A stretch of DNA of 6,392 nucleotides from DATKXO01 sp035528995. GTDB lineage: Bacteria > Planctomycetota > Phycisphaerae > UBA1845. How positions within the stretch are numbered: the first letter of the stretch is position 1; each line of letters starts with the position of its first letter. The translations under genes and the position numbers were made by a program. The notes beneath the pieces were generated by a model. That model did not search any database, was not told where the DNA came from, and saw only the letters and a list, made by a program, of their open reading frames with translations. The stretch lies in NCBI GenBank assembly GCA_035528995.1, contig DATKXO010000094.1, positions 1-6,392 of the forward strand, read 5' to 3'. Of the stretch, positions 1-6,392 are shown one piece after another.

Positions 1-693
1 CAGCCAGGGCACCCCGTCCACGTCGAGCAGTTGCAGCCCTGACCCCAACCCGCCGTAGGAGGCGCCTTCCCGCCACGGGGATCGGCTGACCTCCCGCTGT
101 GTGCCCCCGGGATAGGCGGCGTAGAGGTTCGGTGGCCGGCCGTAGACGACCGTTCCAGCCATCGGGCCCGAGCCGAGAATCGCCCAGTCCTGCATCGGAC
201 TGAGGCCGGGAATCGCTGCCGACTCGGCCGACCACGGGACCAGCACGCCGCGATGGTAGATGTAGAGGCAGTCGCCGGAGAGGCCACGCGCCGCGACCCA
301 CTCACCGCTTTGCCGCACGCCGTGATAGCCTCCGCCGAGCGGTTGACCGTCGTACAGTACCTGCCCCGAACCGTTCCACGCGGCCCAGTGCCCGCCCGAG
401 GCGAACACTTCGGACAGGTCGCGCCAGGGATGACTGTCCTCGGCCGTGCCCATCGACGGGACCGCAATGTCGAGGGCATGCCGGAAGCGGTCGTCGGGTT
501 GTAGGAGCTTCGTACAGCGCAGCGTGGCCTCGTCGATCCATCCGTGCGTGTACACGTCCAGGCCGGGGAAGCGGTAGACGTCGCCCGTCTCCAGGTGAGC
601 GATGGCCATCTCGCCCCGGTTGCCGTAGGCGAGCCAGGGGAAGCGCAGTTTCGGATACCAGCCATTGCGGTCAGGACAGGTCCAGTGCATCAT
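1..693 (-). CDS. Putative distal tail / receptor-binding protein, propeller-like, 3'-truncated by window edge
   Basis: I do not recognise this family by sequence. The frame is open from an ATG at 693 to base 1 (231 codons, no stop), so the C terminus is outside the window. It starts 7 bases after the hub stop codon and has tandem ATGs at 693 and 690. A GAGG lies 2 bases before the first and 5 before the second, so 690 may be the real start. The product is rich in Trp, Tyr and Gly. Short strand-turn units recur: GGHWAAWNGSGQVLYDG (about residues 100-116), SGEWVAARGLSGDCLYIY (129-146), DWAILGSGPMAGTVVYG (169-185) and GSGLQLLDVDGVPW (217-230). This pattern suggests a beta-propeller or similar all-beta fold. 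There is no signal peptide or membrane segment. The place directly after the hub suggests a tail-tip or fibre component facing the host, but that role is inferred from position only. Confidence 0.8.
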   Translation of the reverse strand, partial: MMHWTCPDRNGWYPKLRFPWLAYGNRGEMAIAHLETGDVYRFPGLDVYTHGWIDEATLRCTKLLQPDDRFRHALDIAVPSMGTAEDSHPWRDLSEVFASGGHWAAWNGSGQVLYDGQPLGGGYHGVRQSGEWVAARGLSGDCLYIYHRGVLVPWSAESAAIPGLSPMQDWAILGSGPMAGTVVYGRPPNLYAAYPGGTQREVSRSPWREGASYGGLGSGLQLLDVDGVPWL

Positions 694-703
694 GGCCTCG
701 TTA
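688..703 (-). promoter_or_regulatory. Hub stop, short spacer with GAGG, tandem ATG start
   Basis: Minus strand: TAA (703-701), spacer CGAGGCC, then ATGATG (693-688). The GAGG is 2 bases from the first ATG and 5 from the second. The usual spacing favours the second, although the first cannot be excluded. The product would differ by one methionine. Confidence 0.6.
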
Positions 704-3457
704 CGTCAGCATCGGCGTCACGTCCACCGCCTCGAGCCGAATCCGTCGTGTCGCCGGGATCATTGTTATCCCCACGACAACGAACACGCGATCCTCGTAC
801 CCCGCCGACCCGAGCCCGCGGAAGTGGGAATACTTGAAGGCGCTGCCGTGGTCGTATCCCGCGAGGCGAAGGTCGCCTTCCGGTTCAATGTAGGTCGGCA
901 CAAGCTGCGAGAACAGGAGGTGCTGTTCGGCGGCCGCCGAGGCGATCGCCGGTGACCGTAGGCAGTAGAGCTCAAGTAGGTCCGCCTTGTACTCCTTGCG
1001 GTAGGCCGTGACCGAGGCCGCATTCGTGGCGCTCGTGCTCCCAAGCCAGTCGCCCACGCTGCCGATCGGTGGGCCGTAGGTATAGGGGATCACATTCCAG
1101 AGTTGCTGATAGTTCGGCTGCGGATCGCCGGTCGGGCCTTCCACGTCGTGAATGTCCACCAGGGTCGGGAGGTTATCTGTGTCCAGGGCTGCGTTAACGG
1201 CCCACGCCATCAGTTGCCAGAACCGATTCGGCCCAATGCGGAAGGCCCCGCTGCGGCAGATGCGCGCGATCCATTCTTGGGCGGTTGCCACTTCGCCATC
1301 CGCGCCCGCGACCCAGGCGCCGACATACCCCCCGGCGAGTTCCGCCTTTCGCTGGTTCGTCAGGGCCGTGAACGAGGGACAGTTCACCAAGCAGATGCTC
1401 GTGTCGGGGAACATCGGCGGAGAAGACCAGTCGCCGGTCTGGTAGTCGGTCAACAGCAAGTGGTTGAAGAAGTGGACCGCCTGCTGATACAGATCGCTGA
1501 TCACGTCACCCGACCCGTTGCCGACGTCCTCGATGCCGACGATGTTGATACGGAGGGTGGCGGCCCCGGAGGCGATCGTGTCGCCCTTCGTCACATCCGC
1601 ATCGCCGGGCGACCATCCCTGCGTCGCCGCGGCATAGATCGCTGTCCGCCGGCGCGTCACACCGTCGTCACCCACGATGTCGCGGTAGCTCGTAGGGAAG
1701 GGCCAGCCCGCCTGCCCCGGGATGAGGTAGTCCGTTCCGGCTCCCGCGTCCCATTCGATCTCGCCAGTGCCCACACGGTACGCCCAACTGGTGATCTCTT
1801 CGATGGCACACCCAGCGACCAGGAGCTCGTGCCACTGCGTGCCGTCGAGATAGACGTCCCCGACATAGATCGGTTGCACCGCCCCCTGGGGCGGTACGAG
1901 GTCGGCCACCAGGGTCGCGTCAGCCGTCGTCCAGTTGTGGTCGTAGTACAGGGAGGTCGCCGGGACCTCCCACATATAGACCGGATCCTGTGGGTGGACG
2001 AGTGCCCCACGGTAGACGCGGTACGACAGCGCGTCGGTCACCTCTTGCCACTCGAGCCTCGACATCCGGAGCGGGGGCATCGGAGCGCCGACCGAATAAA
2101 CGGACCGCTCCGTCTCACCGTCAGCCATCACCGCGGACACGCAGAACCACGCTGCGCCGACCCACGGAACGAGGTGGGCGCCGGGCGTGATCATGTCCTG
2201 CGTGACCACGATCTCTGCCACCCAGGTTGGTGACTTCGTAATGTCAGCTTCCAGTCCAGTCGTCTCGACGTACTGGAGATACTTCACCCCGTACCAGTCC
2301 CACCCGCAGTAGCAGCGATATTTCGCCGCGCCAGTCACGGCTGACCATTCGACGTGGATCGTGGAGTCGGTGTCAGCGAGTGTGATGGACGTGTCGGCCA
2401 GCACGAACGGTTCCGGGTCGCCCTCGTGGCCATCGGCGTCGATGGTCGTGACGCCGATATAGAAGGTTAAGGCGCTCGATGAGTCCGCCCCCATGTCGCC
2501 GCCGTTGTCCTCCACTTCAGTGACGTCCACTGTCACCGGCGGGTCGAGGTAGCCGTTGTCGCCCGCGCCGTTGACCCAGTCGGCCGGACTCCCGATGCTC
2601 GTACCGCCACGGTCCTTGTCGGTGTTGATGTCGAGCACTGGAGCACTGCCCGTCTCACTCTCCCCGTCGTTCAGCACGCCGTAGGGGAACGGTACGCCGA
2701 GTTCCCGGACCTCTTTGCGGGCTTCTGGGAACTCCGGGGGCGCGATAAGACGACGCGGGATGAGCGCCTGCGTATCGAGGCCCCAGTCGGCCACCGCCCC
2801 GCCGACGATGTCGCGGCACGGCAGTTCGACGGTCAGGTCCGCATTGAGCCGAGGCGCCCCATCGACCACGCCCCACGCGATGAGGCGCGGGGTCGCCTTC
2901 GCCCGCCGGCCGACGTCCGAGATCATGTAGACGGCGACCTCTCGGCCAGGGAAGTAGAGGCCAGGGTCAGCCGCAAGCACGCCGCGCAACGTGCGGTCGG
3001 GATCCGCGAGCCGGACCGTAAACCGTCCGACTTCATAATCCCCGCGTGGGCCGGACAGGGCCCTCCGGATCTCCGACACGTTCGTGAGGCGCGGGGCTTT
3101 GTAGCCGTGGTAGTAGTCGTCGTCGTCATCGAGCCCGACCTCTGCGAACGGTCGTGCCCCGTCGCCCGGGTCCCACACCACGAACATCAACGGGCCGGTC
3201 GCCGTCGTCAGATCCTCCCCGTCCGCCGGCGCCGCGCAGGGATCTGGAGGGAACTGCCGCGACAGCACCCGGACCGCCGCGCGGGTGACCATCACCGGCG
3301 CCACAATCCCCGACAGGGACCGCGCCGCCGCGCGCGTCACCTCCACCGGCGACGGCATCGGGGACAACGTCCGCACCGCGAGACGCGATAGCACCAGCGG
3401 CGCCACCTCGCCGGACAACGTCCGGACCGCCGCCCGCGTCACGTTGGTATCTGTCAT
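701..3457 (-). CDS. Phage tail-tip hub protein (gp27/J-like role) with N-terminal repeats and FN3-like insertions
   Basis: This 918-residue protein probably forms the hub that closes the tail tube and carries the host-binding parts. Residues 6-73 are four tandem 17-residue repeats. Residues 90-262 look like the first hub domain: an acidic run DDDDDYYHGYK (110-120), RRALSGPRGDYEVGRFTVRL (131-150), then FPGREVAVYMISDVGRRAKA (169-188) and GVPFPYGVLNDG (254-265). Residues about 305-410 and 416-516 resemble fibronectin type III domains, with matching W-x-x-V-T-x-A-x-x-Y-R strands. Residues 526-740 resume hub-like sequence, including a conserved-looking stretch near 650-677. Residues 785-918 resemble the C-terminal domain of phage hub proteins, ending in a beta-rich segment. 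The start at 3457 follows a GGTGG 3 bases upstream and lies 11 bases after the preceding stop. The stop is TAA. There is no obvious peptidase or lysozyme motif. I recognise the general pattern from tail-tip proteins of tailed phages; the exact family name needs a profile search. Confidence 0.85.
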   Translation of the reverse strand: MTDTNVTRAAVRTLSGEVAPLVLSRLAVRTLSPMPSPVEVTRAAARSLSGIVAPVMVTRAAVRVLSRQFPPDPCAAPADGEDLTTATGPLMFVVWDPGDGARPFAEVGLDDDDDYYHGYKAPRLTNVSEIRRALSGPRGDYEVGRFTVRLADPDRTLRGVLAADPGLYFPGREVAVYMISDVGRRAKATPRLIAWGVVDGAPRLNADLTVELPCRDIVGGAVADWGLDTQALIPRRLIAPPEFPEARKEVRELGVPFPYGVLNDGESETGSAPVLDINTDKDRGGTSIGSPADWVNGAGDNGYLDPPVTVDVTEVEDNGGDMGADSSSALTFYIGVTTIDADGHEGDPEPFVLADTSITLADTDSTIHVEWSAVTGAAKYRCYCGWDWYGVKYLQYVETTGLEADITKSPTWVAEIVVTQDMITPGAHLVPWVGAAWFCVSAVMADGETERSVYSVGAPMPPLRMSRLEWQEVTDALSYRVYRGALVHPQDPVYMWEVPATSLYYDHNWTTADATLVADLVPPQGAVQPIYVGDVYLDGTQWHELLVAGCAIEEITSWAYRVGTGEIEWDAGAGTDYLIPGQAGWPFPTSYRDIVGDDGVTRRRTAIYAAATQGWSPGDADVTKGDTIASGAATLRINIVGIEDVGNGSGDVISDLYQQAVHFFNHLLLTDYQTGDWSSPPMFPDTSICLVNCPSFTALTNQRKAELAGGYVGAWVAGADGEVATAQEWIARICRSGAFRIGPNRFWQLMAWAVNAALDTDNLPTLVDIHDVEGPTGDPQPNYQQLWNVIPYTYGPPIGSVGDWLGSTSATNAASVTAYRKEYKADLLELYCLRSPAIASAAAEQHLLFSQLVPTYIEPEGDLRLAGYDHGSAFKYSHFRGLGSAGYEDRVFVVVGITMIPATRRIRLEAVDVTPMLT
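1910..2545 (-). repeat. Pair of fibronectin-III-like domains in the hub gene
   Basis: Two units of about 100 residues (approximately 305-410 and 416-516 of the hub protein) share the core strand: VEWSAVTGAAKYRCY at 369-383 and LEWQEVTDALSYRVY at 468-482. The two Trp residues are exactly 99 positions apart. Each core is preceded by a strand of the type IGVTTIDADG or FCVSAVMADGET, followed by an acidic/Gly turn, as in FN3 domains. Phage FN3 domains are commonly thought to bind carbohydrates on cell surfaces. The domain edges are approximate. Confidence 0.7.
3239..3442 (-). repeat. Four tandem 51-bp (17-residue) repeats in the N terminus of the hub gene
   Basis: Residues 6-22, 23-39, 40-56 and 57-73 of the hub protein align without gaps. 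The heads of the four units are VTRAAVRTLSG, LSRLAVRTLSP, VTRAAARSLSG and VTRAAVRVLSR, each followed by a short Pro-containing linker. The DNA copies have diverged, so conservation is clearer in the protein than in the bases. The alternating pattern suggests repeated beta strands. Similar short tandem units occur at the ends of some phage tail proteins, but I cannot name a family. Function is unknown; assembly or partner docking is a guess. Confidence 0.9.
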
Positions 3458-3468
3458 GACCCACCAGG

Positions 3469-4518
3469 CTAGGCAACCTTGACCGCGCCGAATTCCGCCG
3501 CGTTGAACCCCGCCTCATCCCACGCCGCCGCCGGCGAGCCCGACGCCGGATCCCACTGGTAGACCTCTTTCTGCCGCCCGTACGTCGTCGAGACGCCGAC
3601 CGCTGTCCCGTCGAAGTCGGCGCCCGGACTGCCCGGCGTCCGCACCGACGCCGCCAGCGTCGCCGTCCCCGCATCCGTCTTCTTCGCGTCCAGCACGACC
3701 ATCACCGCATCGATCGTCGCGCCTGAATTCTTGAAGGCCTCGCACCCGTAGGACTCCCGATCGTCCGCCGTGGCCAGCGTCACATAATCGGTGTCGTCGT
3801 TCGGCTCCGGCGCCTCATCCACCACCGCGTAATGATCGCTGCCTGTCGATGGCGTCCCGTCCTGGTGGTCCCCGTCCGCCGTCGGAAAGTGGGAATCCAC
3901 GCGCCGATCGCCGACGGACGCCGACGACACGATTACATCATCGGCGTATATGACAGCGGTTGTCTTGCTGCCGAGCAGAAAGTTCGTGATCGTTGGCGTC
4001 AGGCCGGAGCCGTTCGTGTTGACGTTGAGCAACTGATAGAAGAGGACCCCGTTGCGGTAGACGTGGATCTCTCCCGTTGTCGCCCCGAGAAGGACCTCAA
4101 CCGCCACATGTACCGGCTCGTTGGCGACGAACAGCGCCGACGGAGTTGCCCCGAGCAGCGCATATCCGACGTTGTCGCCAAAGTCTCCGCCGGCGTAGAT
4201 CGAAGACGCACAGGCGTAGAACGCCAGGCTTCCATCAGACGCCAGTCGCGCCTGAAGCGACTCATACAGCGCGTTCCGGAACCCGAGGAAGTGGGACGTT
4301 GCCGCGACGTTCGACTCGAAATAGCCAGAGATGCAGAACTCCGTCAGAGCGGATGGAAACGCGCGACAGACCCATTGAGCGGCACTACACCTGAGCCGAC
4401 TCCCGCCGTTGCGCCCCCCCGAGACGATCGTCGGAGCCCCGTTCACCCGAACGTGTTCCCGCAGGATCCCGGCCGTCGCGTAGTCTTCGAACCCGTCGAA
4501 ATCGTAGATCGTCGGCAT
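3469..4518 (-). CDS. LamG/concanavalin-like minor tail protein
   Basis: This 349-residue protein probably decorates the tail tip and may bind glycans. Residues 1-200 have the pattern of a LamG/concanavalin-like jelly roll: an opening YDFDGFEDY, the strand ISGYFES, a strand with IHVYRNGVLFYQ (151-162), and the closing YADDVIVSS (191-199). Residues 201-349 form a second domain: FPTADGDHQDGTPSTGSDHY, then DYVTLATADDRESY, and an ending with DPASG, a Trp and FNAAEFG (323-344). I recognise this combination from minor structural proteins of tailed phages, whose function is not established. I place the start at 4518 because GGGAG stands 5 bases upstream. An in-frame ATG at 4557 would add 13 residues and overlap the upstream gene by 29 bases, so it is less likely. 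The stop is TAG. The hub gene begins 11 bases later. Confidence 0.83.
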   Translation of the reverse strand: MPTIYDFDGFEDYATAGILREHVRVNGAPTIVSGGRNGGSRLRCSAAQWVCRAFPSALTEFCISGYFESNVAATSHFLGFRNALYESLQARLASDGSLAFYACASSIYAGGDFGDNVGYALLGATPSALFVANEPVHVAVEVLLGATTGEIHVYRNGVLFYQLLNVNTNGSGLTPTITNFLLGSKTTAVIYADDVIVSSASVGDRRVDSHFPTADGDHQDGTPSTGSDHYAVVDEAPEPNDDTDYVTLATADDRESYGCEAFKNSGATIDAVMVVLDAKKTDAGTATLAASVRTPGSPGADFDGTAVGVSTTYGRQKEVYQWDPASGSPAAAWDEAGFNAAEFGAVKVA

Positions 4519-4531
4519 TGTCACTCCCTCA
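4519..4531 (-). promoter_or_regulatory. Shine-Dalgarno overlapping the upstream stop codon
   Basis: On the minus strand the stop codon TGA (4531-4529) runs straight into GGGAG (4528-4524), followed by a 5-base spacer and the ATG at 4518. This decides the start of the LamG-like gene in favour of 4518 over 4557. It also implies that ribosomes finishing the distal-tail-like gene sit on the next initiation site, which favours translational coupling. Confidence 0.75.
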
Positions 4532-5380
4532 GTACGGCAGCCCCCGCGACACTTCAACCAAGTCGAGATTCACCGGCCGCAGGGCCGGCCCTTCATAGTC
4601 GGCCGAGAGCCCGGCCGCCATCGATTCACTCATCCGGACCAGGAGCCCCCCGTCGTCCGTCACTGTGTCATCTAACACGAACCCAAACGGATACACGCAC
4701 CCCGAGCAGTCATCAGTGAGGTCCTGCATGGACTGCCAGTCGGTTGGGTTCGCGTAGAGCATGCCCTTCACGGTCCGCTGGACGACGTTCTGGTCGTAGT
4801 AGGTCGTCACCCCATAGGCCGTCGTGATCGCGGGGATGTAACCGCGGCGGTGGCCGACGACCACTGAACGCCCGACGAGCCCGTGGTCGAACGCGCGCCA
4901 CTGCCCGATCAGAAAGGCCTTGAGCTTTGCCGCGACCGCATTGGCGGGGATGTATAACGACGAGTACCGGAAGCCGGCGACGTCGTACCCGGCCGCTGTC
5001 GTGAGGTCGACCCACGGGGAGCGGCTGTGCCCGGGGGCGCCAGGGCGAATCGCCTCGATGTCCAGCGCCACGCTCTGGGCCGGCCCGGGAGACCCCACCC
5101 AGACGTCCGCGTCGTTCCGCTGGAACAGTACCGCGAGACCGGCGTCGAGGTTGTGCTTCGGCATGAAGAACCCGTCCACGCGCGTCGCCACCCCGTGGTC
5201 CCAGGTGATCCGCACCGGGTCAATCGGCGAGCCGTCCACCAGCTTCAACGGTTTCGAGAGGTCGAAGTCCGACAGCGAGTCGAGGCCATAGTTCGGGTCC
5301 GTACTCGCCGTGCCCGCGGCGAGCGTCACGGTGGAGAAGGTCGTCAGGATGTCGGTGTGTCGGCAGTAGCGCGTCCCCAT
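4529..5380 (-). CDS. Distal-tail-like minor tail protein
   Basis: This 283-residue protein follows the tape measure, where siphophages usually encode the distal tail (Dit) protein that joins tail tube and hub. Residues about 30-95 read like a galactose-binding/discoidin-type beta sandwich: YGLDSL, PVRITWDHGVATRVDGFFMP and KHNL (75-78). The C-terminal half has QRTVKGMLYA (201-210), then W215, and a CSGC pair (225-228) followed by PFGFVLDD (231-238). The W-x-x-M-x-x-L...PF-x-F arrangement is reminiscent of the C-terminal part of tail-tip adaptor proteins. The start at 5380 has GGGGGAG only 2 bases upstream, a rather short spacing, and lies 10 bases after the tape-measure stop. The stop TGA overlaps the Shine-Dalgarno of the next gene. 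No membrane segment is seen. The tail-structural assignment is firm from context; Dit-equivalence is inferred and not shown by a diagnostic motif. Confidence 0.8.
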   Translation of the reverse strand: MGTRYCRHTDILTTFSTVTLAAGTASTDPNYGLDSLSDFDLSKPLKLVDGSPIDPVRITWDHGVATRVDGFFMPKHNLDAGLAVLFQRNDADVWVGSPGPAQSVALDIEAIRPGAPGHSRSPWVDLTTAAGYDVAGFRYSSLYIPANAVAAKLKAFLIGQWRAFDHGLVGRSVVVGHRRGYIPAITTAYGVTTYYDQNVVQRTVKGMLYANPTDWQSMQDLTDDCSGCVYPFGFVLDDTVTDDGGLLVRMSESMAAGLSADYEGPALRPVNLDLVEVSRGLPY

Positions 5381-5390
5381 GACTCCCCCG

Positions 5391-6392
5391 TCACGCCTGG
5401 CCGACCAGGCCGCGGATCGTCGCGGCCAGCTCCGGGTTGTGGTGGTACGCGTTCGTCCGCACCGCCTTCGTGAAGGCCGGCACGCCCTTCCGCGCCATCA
5501 ACTGCTCGAAGCCGTCGGCATCAACGGCGTGAATCTCGTAGACCTGCACGGTGACCGGTCCGCCGCCGGATATCAACTCCGCCCGCGCCTGGGACGGCGT
5601 CTGCACCCGCTCCCAGTTGTGCAGCATCGACGGCGTGCCGCTGCCGAACCACTGGAAGCCGTCTGTCCCGTTTGCCCATCCGGGAAAGCGATAATTGGGA
5701 TCGTACCCGAGCGCCGGGTCATCCACAGGTGGCGGAATCCCCGGGTTATACCGCGACAGCGTCCAGGGCAGCACCGCAAGCTCAGGATTCGCCGCGACCA
5801 GTACATCGCGAATTTCCTTCAGGACCCCTAGCTGTTGCTCCCCAATGTCCCGCCCCCACGCGCCCACGAACCCGGCCTCGAGCGCCGGCGACAGCCACTC
5901 CATCAGACCGGCCAGCGACGGGTCCCGCTGGAACAGCGGGATCCCGTTTTCGTCCGTTCGCGACAGCGCCGAGTACAACGCCTGCATCGGCCCCTGCAGT
6001 AACATCCAGGCTTTCTCCGTCGCCAGCCCAGACCCGGTCAGTTGGGCAAAGAGCTCTTGAATGTCCGCGCCGTACGTCGGGAGCAACCCAGACGCCGCCA
6101 ATAGCTGGCCCTCGTTCGCGCCAAGCGCCTTGCCGATCTGCGAGAGGCCGGAGATCCGCGCCGACGTCGCCCGATCATCCGACAAGACCGCGTACAACTC
6201 GAGCATTTCATTCATGATGCCCGTCGTTGTCAGGCCGAACGTGTCCCGCCCGACCTGGATCGCGTCCAATGTCGGCCCAAGCGCCTTGAAGGCGTCCGCG
6301 ACCGACCCCGTCTCGAGCAGCAGATTGCCGAAAATCGCGCCCGCGTACACCCCGAGCCGCTCGAACTGCGCTTGCGTGGTCGTCTCGTCGAT
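5391..6392 (-). CDS. Tail tape-measure protein, C-terminal part (5'-truncated by window edge)
   Basis: The frame is open from base 6392 to a TGA at 5391, giving 333 residues without the N terminus. Tape-measure proteins set tail length, sit inside the tail tube and help eject DNA. The fragment begins in a helical stretch containing QAQFERLGVYAGAIFG and ETGSVADAFKALGPTLDAI, a pattern common in this family. Helical sequence continues to about residue 205. A Pro/Gly/Tyr-rich linker follows, then the C-terminal signature FGSGTPSMLHNWERV (249-263), which matches the Gly-rich FGSGTP...LH.xE segment near the end of many tape-measure proteins. The last 50 residues include a strand (VTVQVYEIHAVDAD) and a helix with FEQLMARKG. 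A GTG at 6350 is in frame but is not a credible start, because family-like sequence continues upstream of it to the window edge. The full gene is probably much longer. The next gene starts 10 bases downstream. Confidence 0.88.
   Translation of the reverse strand: MDETTTQAQFERLGVYAGAIFGNLLLETGSVADAFKALGPTLDAIQVGRDTFGLTTTGIMNEMLELYAVLSDDRATSARISGLSQIGKALGANEGQLLAASGLLPTYGADIQELFAQLTGSGLATEKAWMLLQGPMQALYSALSRTDENGIPLFQRDPSLAGLMEWLSPALEAGFVGAWGRDIGEQQLGVLKEIRDVLVAANPELAVLPWTLSRYNPGIPPPVDDPALGYDPNYRFPGWANGTDGFQWFGSGTPSMLHNWERVQTPSQARAELISGGGPVTVQVYEIHAVDADGFEQLMARKGVPAFTKAVRTNAYHHNPELAATIRGLVGQA

Larger units (their letters stand above)
1..6392 (-). mobile_element. Tailed-phage tail-tip gene module
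   Basis: All five supported genes are tail-related or lie within the tail cluster. They are in one orientation, separated by 7 to 11 bases, in the order tape measure, distal-tail-like, lectin-like, hub, distal protein. This is the conserved order of siphovirus-type tail modules. Neither element boundary is in the window, and prophage cannot be told from free phage. No stretch over 300 bases lacks a gene, and I see no terminator or promoter between genes. Confidence 0.85.

Noticed and set aside
253..837. Small plus-strand frames (253-504 and 544-837) where no closed minus-strand gene is apparent
   Set aside because: The minus strand here is an uninterrupted 231-codon frame from 693 to base 1 with protein-like composition and a start right after the hub stop. 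That explains the region better.
1103..2233. 376-codon open frame on the plus strand
   Set aside because: It lies wholly antisense to the hub gene, whose domains are convincing. Its product is Arg/His/Gly/Val/Asp-rich without recognisable domains. Long antisense frames are expected in GC-rich coding DNA.
3239..3442. CRISPR array or regulatory direct repeats
   Set aside because: The 51-bp period is a multiple of three, keeps the reading frame, is conserved mainly in protein, and has no spacers.
3126..3674. 182-codon minus-strand frame crossing the LamG-like/hub junction
   Set aside because: The translation is Arg/Gly-rich low complexity in a shifted frame over two well-supported genes.
4519..4557. 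Upstream ATG at 4557 for the LamG-like gene
   Set aside because: It would overlap the upstream gene by 29 bases, adds a Cys/Arg-rich extension, and has weaker support than the GGGAG-preceded ATG at 4518.
3832..4719. 295-codon open frame on the plus strand
   Set aside because: It runs antisense across the junction of two real genes, and its end is a Pro/Ser/Arg-rich low-complexity tail.
5672..6217. 181-codon plus-strand frame
   Set aside because: It is antisense to the tape-measure gene, with a Pro/Ser/Thr/Arg-rich product and no domain or ribosome-binding support.
6348..6350. GTG at 6350 as the start of a separate 319-residue protein
   Set aside because: The same frame stays open to the window edge and the upstream residues (QAQFERLG) continue the tape-measure pattern.

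Overview
The window is a compact stretch of a tailed-phage (or prophage) late structural module. Every gene I can support lies on the minus strand, so it reads from high to low coordinates. By eye the DNA is clearly GC-rich, with G/C-rich third codon positions and Arg/Gly/Ala/Asp-rich products. That suits a phage of a GC-rich bacterium. Nothing here (no integrase, lysis gene, tRNA or host gene) fixes the host or shows whether the phage is integrated, free or only known from metagenomes.

Layout in transcription order: (1) the C-terminal 333 residues of a tail tape-measure protein enter at the right edge and end at 5391; (2) a 283-residue minor tail protein, distal-tail-like by position and by its N-terminal sandwich-like and C-terminal motifs (5380-4529); (3) a 349-residue LamG/concanavalin-like protein with a second C-terminal structural domain (4518-3469; start placed at 4518, not at the upstream ATG at 4557); (4) a 918-residue tail-tip hub protein (3457-701) with four tandem 17-residue repeats at its N terminus, a hub domain interrupted by two fibronectin-III-like domains, and a baseplate-like C-terminal domain; (5) a protein starting at 693 (or 690) that is open through base 1 and leaves the window, with a propeller-like strand and turn pattern.

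The order tape measure, distal tail protein, lectin-like protein, hub, distal fibre-like protein is that of a long, non-contractile (siphovirus-type) tail tip. No sheath, gp25-like or wedge protein is seen, although the window is too short to rule out a contractile tail. The genes are separated by only 7 to 11 bases, each spacer carrying the Shine-Dalgarno sequence of the next gene, so they are probably co-transcribed and translationally coupled. I see no promoter, terminator, RNA gene, CRISPR array or insertion sequence. Long plus-strand reading frames (for example 1103-2233 and 3832-4719) are antisense shadows in GC-rich coding DNA.

I found no clear new biological system. The points most worth following are the 17-residue tandem repeats at the hub N terminus, the FN3 pair inserted in the hub, and the unrecognised open-ended gene after the hub.
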